NCBI GenBank assembly: GCA_950295325.1
Contig: OX485803.1
Span: forward strand, 57,363,554 to 57,427,553
DNA: 64,000 nucleotides
Reading direction: 5' to 3'
DNA from: Polytrichum commune
Taxonomy: Eukaryota; Streptophyta; Polytrichopsida; Polytrichales; Polytrichaceae
The notes under the pieces are model-generated. The model was not told where the DNA came from. It searched no databases and was given only the letters and a program-made list of their open reading frames with translations. Shown here piece by piece: positions 43,214-53,760 of the stretch; within the stretch, counting starts at the first letter, position 1, and each line of letters opens with the position of its first letter. The position numbers and the translations under genes are program-made.

Positions 43214-44510
43214 TTTTAACTCCGGATCTTGTCATAGGATTCATAAGGCAGAGGGAAGAAAAAATGGTTGAGCGGAGCTGAGGAACAGAAACAGGGAGGG
43301 ATTGTTGCGTGAAGGTATGTGTTAGGTCACAGATCTAAAGCTATATGTGAGTTCCGGGAGGAGTGATGCCCAGATCGTGATTCACAAGTGAAGATTGTTA
43401 GATCTAAACCTAGATTTCATTGAGTGATGTAGCTGCCTCAAAGTGGATTGGTACTGAAGCGGGCTGGAATCCACGAGTATGAGCATGTGTTGGTGCCAAT
43501 GGTTAATGGTGAAGCAGCAACACAAATATGAGATCTAGGGTTACCAGATACCCAAGCGCAACATGACCCAAACTGCATAACATACCAACAAGATACAACA
43601 CATTTGACACTGCCCCGACACTGCTTCGACTAGGAGGCGCAACAAGCATAGCTCCCGGCGATCAGTATCAACTCGAACCTCGGAGCAAGCGACACTGCTC
43701 CGACAAGGAGGCGCAACAAGCACAACTCTTAAACATCGGCACTACCCCGAAGGAATCACAAGGAAGAAGGCGGGACGGTGAAAACTGTGCTGATGATACA
43801 CCAAACAACGACACACCAAAAAGATTTGTAAAGCATTCTCCCAAGTAGATGATTAGGTTATATTATTGAGTGATTAATGCATAGACAGATTAGCAAAGTC
43901 CCAATTTGTGAAAGTCCAAAAGCTAGAAGCGAGATCTGTGAAAGCGAAATAACCTGTGATTAGGCCACTGATCTGGGTAGAGGAAAGCAGATCTGAAACA
44001 AAAGTTTAGAGATTCAGAGAACCTGCGAAGATAACTAGTTTGCAACAACAGCCTAGCTACTATTTGTTTGAAAAAACTGAGATCTGTAAGGTAACCGACT
44101 TTAAGAGTGTGTGGTAAGAATAAGTGTAAACTGATCTGAAGCTTCGCATTCTAGAAAATCTGTGAGGACAATCCAAACCCACAAACAGCAGCATAACTGC
44201 TACTCTGTTCGAAAAAACTAGGGGGCTACTGACGTTAGAAGTTAGAGACCGATTACATCTATTGTGTGATTAAAATGCATAGGCAGATTTGCGAGTCCCA
44301 ATCGGTGAACTAGAAGCGAGATCTATAGAGCTTCAGAAAGCTAAGGGGCAGCCGTCTTCAAAAACTAGAGGCCGATCCGAGAATAGTGAACTCCAAAACT
44401 TTAAATCCCAGCCGTAACCCAGAGACACTCCAAATTCTCTAAAGGGCAAGTAAGATCGACAAACAGCAGCCGCGCTGCCACACAGACATAAAAATTGGCC
44501 AATTGCTGAG
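43214..44510. other. No gene recognised
   Basis: Sequence upstream of the truncated retroelement. AGATCTGTGAAAGCG/AGATCTGAA-type motifs recur at about 43,330, 43,935, 43,990, 44,080 and 44,320, suggesting old degenerate repeats. No coding evidence. Confidence 0.4.
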
Positions 44511-45290
44511 GAAGGGAGCGGGAGACGACACAAGAGAGCGGGAGGCAACACTAGGGAAGCTACAGAAGGCAGTTGAGAGGAGAAGATAGTTGCTGATCGA
44601 CGCCGTGGAAGGGAGCGGGAGGAGACACAAGGGGGCTACAGAAGGTAGCTGCGACAGGAGGAGAAGAGAAACACAGTAACATCTGCCGAGATGCACTAAG
44701 GGGGAGTGACGAAAGTGCCGGAAGTCCTGATTAAAAGCACCAAAGGGAGCAGGAAAGAAAGCTGCCGATATAGCAGGTGCGCCGAGAAAATCTGCCCTGG
44801 TTGCCGAAAGATTGTAGAGACACCCAGCTGCAGATTTAGAGATCCCGAGAGAATTTCTGTGACAAGAAGCTAAGAGATACACAGTAACATCTACCGAGCT
44901 GTACTAAGAGGGAGTACCGAGAGTGCTGGAAGCCCTGTTTAGAAGTACCGAAGGGAGCAGACGAAAGGTGCACTGAGAAAATCAGGAGCGCCGAGAAGCT
45001 TAGGAGTACCAGGAGCGCCGAGAAGCTTAGGAGCACCAGGAGCGCCGAGAAGCTTAGGAGTACCAGGAGCGCCGAGAAGCTTAGGAGCACCAGGAGCGCC
45101 GAGAAGCTTAGGAGCACCAGGAGCGCCGAGAAGATCAGGAGCGCCGAGAAGACTTGACCCTGGTTGCCGAAGATTGAAGAGCTCCAAGAGTAACATCTGC
45201 CGAGCTACACTAAGAGGGAGCGCCGAAAGTGCTGGAAGTCCTGCTTAAAAGTACCGAAGGGAGCAAGAAAGAAACCTGCCGATACAGCAG
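44510..45290. repeat. Degenerate tandem repeats with a 27-bp minisatellite
   Basis: A block starting CAGTAACATCTGCCGAG...GAAGTCCTGATTAAAAG occurs three times (about 44,672, 44,881 and 45,190). GGGAGCGGGAGG...ACACAAG...GCTACAGAAGG occurs twice (44,515-44,620). At 44,985-45,150 a 27-bp unit, AGGAGCGCCGAGAAGCTTAGGAGCACC, repeats five to six times. Frames through it are repeat artefacts. Confidence 0.8.
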
Positions 45291-45535
45291 ACGAAAGGAG
45301 CTACTACTGGAGCTGCGGTGGAGCTGCGTTGGAGCTGCAAGATAGAGGTCAGCATTGTGGACGACCACCCTAGCACAAAAATTTGTCGAGTAACGGCACT
45401 ATCAGTCAATTCCGGAGCGAGGGAAGAGCTGAAGAGTCTCCAGAGCTGCAGAGTCTGCAGAACCAAAACATGGCATCGCCTTCCACATTCCGACCCATCT
45501 TGGGAGATGATGACAAGGGGAAAGTTAGTATGCGA

Positions 45536-45605
45536 GCGGAGAGCGGAGAGCGGAAAGCGGAGAGCGAAGACCGAAGAGCGGAGAACTCAATTTGAGACAT
45601 GAAAT
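45536..45605 (-). repeat. CTCTCCGCTC-rich segment resembling retroelement copy B leader
   Basis: The minus strand reads CTCTCCGCTTTCCGCTCTCC...CGCTCGCATAC, close to the sequence just before ORF1 of copy B (60,240-60,300: CTCTCCGCTCTCTGCTCACCGCTCACATAC). It may be a relic of the same 5' UTR or an independent simple repeat. Confidence 0.35.
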
Positions 45606-46686
45606 GAGAGAGAAATTGCACCTATAACCGCGGGATTGAGGGAAAAATGTTGAACTATTTTTAGAAACTTTGGAGAGTTATGGACTCTATTACCGTGGAA
45701 ATAAAGTAACATTTCCCTATTCATAAAGTTAATAGATTTTTGAAACATAGAAATATTAAAATAAAATACAAAATTAGGGCTTACATCACTATGACGTCAC
45801 AATTATAATTACCAAAATGGTGTACTATATTTTATATTACGGTAAATTAAATAATATTTACTATTTGAACGTGACACGAAGGAGGTTGGCGAAAAAAATT
45901 CTCCACATACAGTCCACCCTCTATTACTGTTACACCTATAAGTGTTAACCATTTCCAAACGTTCACTTTATTCTACTCTCTACATATTGCACACTATAAA
46001 TGTTAAACCTGTTAATTGTTAACAAAACGGTGTTCCCTTCTTTGTAAATTTGACTCTATAAATGTTAACGACTGAAATACATTCATAATTCACCCATGAT
46101 TTGTAAACTTGATATTGAATAAAGTTTTGATTGGGTTTGCAATTTTGTGTATGATATTCTCTCACAATTACTCTTCACAATTGCTTATAGTTAGGACATG
46201 TTAAGATTTGCATATTGTTCAAAGAAGTAATTTTATAATTGTTAACTGTTAACACCTTTATACATGTAAAGTTCGATCCACTCCCGAGGGTTAACATTTA
46301 TAGAGGGTGAACATTTGAGGGTGAACATTATAGATGGTGAACAAAAATGAAGAATGCAATGCGGGTAGTATGAATTGGAGTGTGTTGGGTGGTGTGCAAC
46401 AAGTATTATTGAATACTTATGATTCAAGGAAACAAGGAGGAGGTGTGTGAGGCAACAACTTTTTATTGGAGTGGGTGGATGCTACATTGTTTTGTGACTA
46501 GCGGTTAAGATTGTGAGAAGATGGTGGACTAAATTCTCTTTGGAGTATGACGACCACCAAGTGAAGCGTGATTTGAGAACAACGAAAAGATGCATTCAAT
46601 GAGATAATTGGAATATTGAAATCCACACAACACTTTATAAATCCAAATACCGATAAATCAAACCAACAAATCAATCAAACCCAAAA
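45606..46686. other. AT-rich spacer with possible mariner-like MITE remnant
   Basis: TACAGTCCACCCTCTATTACTGTTACACC (45,904) and GTTAACATTTATAGAGGGTGAAC (46,290-46,312) form inverted motifs. Repeats of TATAAATGTTAAC and GGGTGAACATT lie between and after them, similar in style to pogo subterminal repeats. The right end is unclear. It contains the 3' flank of the ParB-methyltransferase gene. Confidence 0.35.
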
Positions 46687-49600
46687 TCAATCAACCATGA
46701 GGTCGTCACTACTAGATTCCCTACTTCCAAAGATACTACCCTCATGGCCGCCCTCATCTGAAGTGGAATCTAAGCTATGGCACTCATTATCCACCTCCGC
46801 AGAATGCTCGAAGAAGTCTAAGGCACGGGGGTCATAACGTGGAGACGGGGAACTAGCTTCGGTAGGAGAAGGTTGTGCCGCTAGTACCATCGCCATATCA
46901 TGGGCATAGATAGGCAATGTGAATCCCATGGTGGGAGTACCCAACACATCCGCTCCAACGCCAAGTCTGAAAAAAAACACGATAAATGTAAGAAAGAGGA
47001 TGGAAAGTGTAAAAGCTGAATGGACAAAGAAAATAAGCGAAGAAGGTCATCATACTCACTTACTGCGAGGGCTCTGGCCTCGATCGCTTCAAGGCCGGCG
47101 GCCTCTTCTGCGTGCCTTGTGAAGCCTGCGTGGAAGCAACAACAATGGATGGAGCCTTCACCGTAGGCTGAACACTCTTAAGTGGCTTAAGGACACGGTT
47201 GAAGGTGTCCTCGTCCTCCTCAAGAGCAACGATATGGCGCCCAAGCTGCCTGCATGCATGGATAGAAGTCCCTGTTGCGGAGGAAAGGTTAGCAAAGGAA
47301 AAAAAAACAAACTTAGAAATTGAAAACTAGGATATGTTGGCAAGTGAATTAGGACATACCAACGCCTGCATTAATGTCCACCACAACCTGTCCAATGTCC
47401 GTAGTGGCCATGATCAAGGAGGACATGAAAGAAATATCTTTCTCCCGGGGACCACGCCAAGCTTTGGAGCCGTCCATGAGAGGAGTTGCGGTATAATTCA
47501 TAATCGCATCATCCATGTCGAGCTCAATGCCAAGAGCCTTGAGCTCATTGGCATCGCGAAGGCGAAATGACGAGTGCCGGGGCCGCTTATCAAGGTCAGA
47601 TCCAATTGTTTTGGTGGCACGAACAAGTAGTACAACTTGGAAGAGGTTGGTGGTCTTGTCCTTATGCTTAGCTGAATGTAGGCGAAGACGGTTGACTCCC
47701 AGCCACTCCTTGAAGATCGTGAACCCAAAAGCAGCGAAGTGGTCTTCAATGCTCTCCCTGAAATCACCATTGTCATCTGGATGAAAGAGGAGGAGAGCTC
47801 CATCGTCATGCAGGATCTCGTCCGCGAAATCGAAGAGTTCACCAATAAAATCGGAATCCAATGCATTCCAGGAAGGCACACTATAGGAAGGATCGGAGAC
47901 ATTGGGTACCGGCAGGTTCTCCGGGAGGTCGGCAATGACAAGATCAGCCATGCCCACATCTGACCTCGCAACGCCTAGAGCTCTCCGCGGATAGGAGGGT
48001 GGAAGAGAAAGAATGAAGTTGGAAACATCCTGAAAATGACGACGTTGATGAAGAATAGAGGCATTCAAGATGCATTCTGAAACAACTGGAGGACGCCTAG
48101 CAGATGAAAGAACGGGCGGAGGAGGCGGCCTGGAAAGAGTAGGAACTTGACTAAGAGTTGCAGTGGATGCAACTGCTGCCTCAGGTGAAGCAGGGGGATC
48201 ATCCTCCACAGTCTTCAGCTTCCTCGCGCGCTTCTTTAGTGAAGACTCGTCTTGAGTCGCACGCTTCCTCCTCTTGGACTTCTGAGTGTTGGGCTCATCG
48301 AGAGTCGCAACAACCTCATCCGCCTCCGGAAGCTGACTCTCTAGAAGAACAACCTCATCGCTTTGAGAAGGTGGCTCTCCACCGGAGAGCCGAATCTTCA
48401 AGGCCGCCTCCTCATCCGGCTGCCACGTCCTCTTACACTCCAAGTACCAGCAACACTCGCGGAGATGCGGGAGGGAGAAGTTGCGCTTTTGAGCCGGGGA
48501 AAAAATGAAGGTGGGCGAAGAGGAATCCGACCATGCATCCAGAAATGGAGGAAGCTTCTTCAAAGCCTTCTTCTTGAAAAGCTCGTGCTTGATGTACCTT
48601 CACAACCAAGGAGTGAGGCCAATAAGCAACTTAGAAAACAACTAGTTTGATATAAATGAGAACAAAAGATGGCCCAACTAACTTACCGGAAAATTAAGCG
48701 CTTGACAATGTTGTCAGCGCCTTTGACATCCTTCCACCACGTCCCCTTTCCATAGATATCTGACCCTGAGAAGTGACCAATGAACGCCTTATCCCAAAGG
48801 CAAATTCGCCACTTCTCCAAGTAATCCGGCAACGAATCAACTTCCACGTCTCCGTCAAGCCCACCCAATGCACTTAGTATATCCGGTAACTCCTTGACCG
48901 CAGCATCCTCTAGCTGTGAAGGAATTCAAGGCAAACATAAGAATTGGCACAAAATGAAGAATTGAAAGGTAAGCAAAGAAAATAGGATAGACGTACCCCT
49001 GCCCAGAACGCTGCTTTATTGAGCCAAGATTTCAAGTTGTCCTCGCTTGCAGGACTTTTGGGAAACCGGATAGCTTCACGATTGAAACTTCCACTGTTCC
49101 ACCACTTAAGCCAACGGGCTTTATACTCTGGCTCGACAGCGGCAGTGGCAATGAGTTGCAATTTCTCCAATGTCATCTCAATCTTTTGAGAATGGTGGGC
49201 GCTATAATGCCTAGTAATCTGAAACAAATGCAATCAAAATAGAAGGCCAAGTAAATTTTAGAATGTTTACTGAAAAAATGCTGCAAAGAATGCAAGCAAT
49301 ACGAAAAGCATAATTCCAAATTGGATGACAAGGAAATTACCTCATCTAGGAACTGTTTTCCAAGGGCAGGGTTTGCGATCGACTGTTGTTTGTTGAACTT
49401 GTGCCCAAGTTCCTCAGACGTCTTCTTAATTACAGCGTCCAATACATCACTCAACCCCTTCCCTGACTGCTCATCTAGAGGCACTTCCTCCTTGAAGATT
49501 TGGGCCGCCTCATCTACCGCATCGGCTATCTCTTGCTGGACATGTATTCTAAATTGTTAGACCATGACTAAAAGTAATGAATGCGAAGTAGGAGCTTGAT

Positions 49601-50618
49601 GAATTTGGAGTGACTTACATTGAAAATGAAGGACACCATAAGATCCTGGGTCAGCGGGTACCAAGGGCTCTTGGGGCCTCTGCTCTTGCACGCTTGGAAT
49701 TGCTCCTCGGTCAACAATGGCTGGTAGTAGCTAAGATCATACGAACCGTATTTTTGGATGCGGTGTAGAGTGTGAACAAGGCTAGTCTTAACGTGCGCAG
49801 TCTGGTTAGCCCTGTTGCGGTTGAGATAAATGGCATTAGATGAAAATAAAAAAATGAAGGAAAAAATGTTCAAAAAAATAACAAACTTACTTGTTTATGT
49901 CGTGCATTGCATTAAGGACGTCTCCACGCCCACCCGTTGTGTCGAGGATGACACATTCTGGGCAACCATGTTTCTCATACCAAAGTGCATCGTCCTTGTG
50001 ATCTGTTTCAATACACTCCTTCCACGCTAGCAAGCGGTGGTTACCATCATACACAAAGAACATGCATCCACTAAGGCTCATCAAGTCCTTATCCGAGCGC
50101 AAAAAAAACTCAAACTTATCATTTTCTGCATTCCATAGCTCTCCCCATTCACGCTTTTCTTTGGCAGAAATGAATCGATTCTCTCCACTCTCATTTGCAG
50201 TAGACACATAAAAAGTGGCAGACCCAGCTCGGTATCCAAATTGAAATGCTGCCATGAGCTTTGTAACGTCGCTGCGGAGAGTTGGCCGAACCAATGGCAT
50301 GTGAATCAACCTGCAGAGAGGGATTCTCATAGAGGACTTTTCGACCGGTTGTATCCTCATGCCCTCAACAACTGAAAAACTATCTTTTTTTAAATTGTGG
50401 CGAATCCGATACTCCATTACACGAACACCCACATCCGATTCTGGTGGTGAGCCGGTGAGTGTCATCCCGGGTGTCTGCGGTTCGCCACTACCAGGTGTAA
50501 GCCCAGTAGGTTCAGCACATGACAACGGAGACCCTTGCTCCATATGCTCCTCTACACTAAGGGATGACCCAGCACCAATGCGAACCCCAACATCCAATGA
50601 CTCTCCATCCGCAACCAT
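46687..50618 (-). CDS. ParB-like / amino-methyltransferase-like protein, eight exons
   Basis: Exons (minus): 50,618-49,891; 49,811-49,619; 49,535-49,341; 49,218-48,997; 48,913-48,687; 48,597-47,360; 47,271-47,064; 46,966-46,687. All introns are GT-AG, all phases agree and no stop interrupts, giving about 1,096 residues. Residues 95-215 look ParB-like (IPLCRLIHMPLVRPTLRSDV, then FFVYDGNHRLLAWKE). Exon 6 has a basic segment (KSKRRKRAT...KKRARKLK, possible nuclear signal), then ADLVIADLPEN where a DPPY motif is expected. The exon 6/7 join gives ATTDIGQVVVDINAGVGTS...LGRHIVALEED, a typical SAM-binding motif I. That order (IV before I) is of permuted N4/N6 amino-methyltransferases. The altered catalytic motif makes activity uncertain. 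An upstream exon (donor at 50,716, acceptor before 50,630) could extend the N-terminus in frame. Confidence 0.75.
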
Positions 50619-50629
50619 CTCAACAATCT

Positions 50630-51535
50630 CCTGAGAATCAATTACTTACCAACATAAGAACCAATAGAATGAACAATGCCACCCAATATTTACATGATAA
50701 TACAACCAAACTCACCTCAGCCTCATTGGGAGCTTTCGGCCATCCACAAAATCCACCTACCTCTAACCTTAGCCTTCTTGTGAGCTTTCAGCTACCCCCA
50801 AAATCCACCCGAAATCAGATTATATGCTAGCAAATATGCCATGTTTCTTTCAAATATAATCTGACCTCTAAATCCCCCCCTAGCTATCAATTCGAACCAC
50901 ACTAAGAGCATCTAAACATGACTAAACCCTCACTAACGTGCACAATCCCCCAACTAATACCTGCCCGAATGAGCATCTGGCCTACCAAAAAGTCCAACAA
51001 AAATCAAATTTTGGGTGCACATTTCTGCCCCTAGGGGACTGTCGGATCCGACAGTGCCCCTGGGCTTCCATATCATACCTCACAAGCTAAAGCCAGCCAC
51101 AAATATTCAGGTGCTAACAAACACATTTCAGACCCCTACCTCTAACCTTAGCCTCATTGGGAGCTTTCGGCCACCCACATAATCTACCATAATTCACATA
51201 ATATGCTAGCAAATCTGCCCTGTTTCTCTCCACCATAATCTGACCTCTAGTTTGTGCCCCTCCTAGCTATCAAATCGAACCACATTAAGAGCATCCCAAA
51301 CCCTTAAAGGCCAAACAGATTATAGAGCACCTCTAAATCCCCCCCTAGCTATCAATTCGAACCACACTAAGAGCATCTAAACATGACTAAACCCTCACTA
51401 ACGTGCATTAACCCCCAACTAATACCTGTCCAAATGAGCATCTGGCCTACCAAAAAGTCCAATAAAAATAAAAAATTCGGGTGCACATTTCTGCCCCAAG
51501 GGGACTGTCGGATCCGACAATGCCCCTAGCTCTCA
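50630..51535. repeat. Tandem duplication of about 466 bp upstream of the ParB gene
   Basis: CTAAATCCCCCCCTAGCTATCAATTCGAACC through GGTGCACATTTCTGCCCC...GGGGACTGTCGGATCCGAC occurs at 50,870-51,050 and again at 51,335-51,515. A GCCTCATTGGGAGCTTTCGGCCA block occurs at 50,721 and 51,150. The palindrome of the 170-bp array (CTGTCGGATCCGACAG) appears once per unit. On the minus strand the repeated block ends in a possible splice donor, so some units may be copies of a 5' exon. Confidence 0.75.
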
Positions 51536-51911
51536 CCTCTAACCTCACAAGGACCATCCAGCCACCCTAAACCTCCACCCCCAGCTCTCACCCTAAACCT
51601 CCCGAAAATCAAAAGCGAGGTGCCCATATCTGCCAATAGGAGTAGGGGTCTGTCGGATCCAACGCTCACCTCTAACCTTACTAAGAAACTCACACTCACA
51701 CTCACCTTCACCTTCACCTTCGTCTTTTTCTTTCTTTAAGGATGCCTAGTGGGTTTGAAGCAAGGGTTATGGGTTCGCCGCTCACATACTTCGCCGCTCC
51801 GCTCACACAGACTTCGCAGCCTAAAGACGCCGCTCACCCTCGGAGACTAGGAGGCACAAGACTAAGGCCATGAGCTATGCGTAGCTCATGGCGTGGTGAT
51901 TCTAGAAAGCT
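51536..51911. other. No gene recognised; palindrome relic at 51,650
   Basis: Continues the CTCACCTCTAACCTC-type repeated text with one half-palindrome (CTGTCGGATCC) at 51,650, then unique sequence to the LTR-like repeat. Confidence 0.45.
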
Positions 51912-52658
51912 GAAGAACACCTCAATCGGAGGTGTGAGCTAGGAGTTATGGCCATTTGAGTGGGGCGCTGTCGCGGGACAGCGCCCTGGTCGAGCATTGC
52001 CTGGGAGTCATTCCCGGGACTGCAAGGTTCAAACAGGCATAACGTCGTCAATACTTGCATGAATGGGTCAAGTGAGGGGTCCATCGGCATCTACGTGAAG
52101 CGTAGATGAAGATGGAGTGGTTGGTTGTTGGAATCAAAAATCATACAAGAAAGTTATGGTGGTCTGAAGCTGTTGGGGGCTTCTAGGCCCAGCAGCTAAA
52201 GGAAAATGTCTACTTGGCCCCAACTCTTGGTAGAGAGACAAGAGGTTGGTTGACGGTGGGGTAGGGGCCCCTCGTAGAGTCCTAGAGGCTTATATGGCTG
52301 AGGTGGTGTGGCCTCACCCACCCGAGGCCGAACGGCACGGCCTCATTGGGCTTTGGCCCATTGTGAGGCCATAGTTGCATAGTATGGTTCGGGTTGTTGT
52401 AGTGTTGCTCCGGCAACGCGATGATCAACATGGGATTGGACTTCCATCGATGGAAGTCCACATTTGGGAATGGGTTACCGATTAAGGGGTGAGTCCCGAA
52501 AGCAAAGTAGGAAGGTTGGTTCTCCTCCTATGAACTAACCGGTCCGGGTAGGAGGAGCTAACCATTAGCTTGGCGGTATGCGAAGGGTTAGTACTCGTAA
52601 CCTATGCTAGAAATGCGAATTGGCAAGATTTCTAAGGGGACTAGCAAGGGTTGCGACA
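51912..52658 (-). repeat. LTR-like dispersed repeat, copy 2 (inverted)
   Basis: Minus-strand counterpart of 12,940-13,661, starting TGTCGCAACCCTTGCTAG at 52,658 and ending AGGTGTTCTT at 51,912. It lies between the 466-bp and 170-bp tandem arrays, apparently splitting a formerly continuous array. Confidence 0.6.
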
Positions 52659-53760
52659 ATCTAGCCACCCTAGAAAGCCACCAAAAATCAGAGAATAACC
52701 TCACATTTCTGCCCCCAGCTTTCACCTTGAACCTCCCGAAAATCAAAAGCGAGGTGTCCATATCTGCCCCTAGGGGTCTGTCGGATCCGACAGTGCCCCT
52801 AGCTCTAACTTCTAACCTCACTAAGGACCATCCAGCCACACTAGGCTGCACCAAAAATCAGATAATAACCTTATATTTCTGCCCCAACTCTCACCTTGAA
52901 CCTCCCGAAAATCAAAAGCGATGTGTCCTTATCTGCCCCTAGGGGTCTGTCGGATCCGACAGTGCCCCTAGCTCTAACTTCTAACCTCACTAAGGACCAT
53001 CCAGCCACACTAGGCTGCCACCAAAAATCAGATAATAACCTTACATTTCTGCCCCAACTCTCACCTTGACCCTCCCGAAAATCAAAACCGAGGTGCTCAT
53101 GTCTGCCCCTAGGGGTCTGTCGGATCCGACAGTACCCCTAGCTCTAACTTCTAACCTCACTAAGGACCATCCAACCACACTAGGCTGCCACCAAAAATCA
53201 GAGAATAACCTCACATTTCTGCCCCCAGCTTTCACCTTGAACCTCCCGAAAATCAAAAGCGAGGTGTCCATATCTGCCCCTAGGGGTCTGTCGGATCCGA
53301 CAGTGCCCCTAGCTCTAACTTCTAACCTCACTAAGGACCATCCAGCCACACTAGGCTGCACCAAAAATCAGATAATAACCTTATATTTCTGCCCCAACTC
53401 TCACCTTGAACCTCCCGAAAATCAAAAGCGATGTGTCCTTATCTGCCCCTAGGGGTCTGTCGGATCCGACAGTGCCCCTAGCTCTAACTTCTAACCTCAC
53501 TAAGGACCATCCAGCCACACTAGGCTGCCACCAAAAATCAGATAATAACCTTACATTTCTGCCCCAACTCTCACCTCTAACCTCCCGAAAATAAAAAGCG
53601 AGGTGCGCATATCTGCCCCTAGGGGTCTGTCGGATCCGACAGTGCCCTTAGCTCTAACTTCTAACCTCACTAAGGACCATCCACCACCCTAGGAAGCCAC
53701 CAAAAATCAGATAATAACCTTACATTTCTGCCCCAGCTCTCACCTCTAACCTCACTAAGG
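52659..53760. repeat. About 170-bp tandem array with palindromic core
   Basis: Six units are phased by CTGTCGGATCCGACAG at 52,778, 52,947, 53,117, 53,288, 53,457 and 53,627 (spacing 169-171 bp). That 16-mer is a perfect palindrome with a BamHI core. The first two units recur nearly exactly three units later (52,670-53,010 and 53,180-53,520), so there is a higher-order period of about 510 bp. Open frames through it are repeat artefacts. The unit length resembles plant satellites, but the array is short. Confidence 0.9.

Noticed and set aside
44939-45196. Gene with LLGAPGAPK repeats
   Set aside because: The nonapeptide follows the 27-bp minisatellite; flanking sequence shows no exon structure or domain.
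52588-53594. Proteins of 60-128 residues encoded in the 170-bp repeat array
   Set aside because: The same peptides recur with the repeat period on both strands and follow the tandem units, so they are artefacts of repetition.
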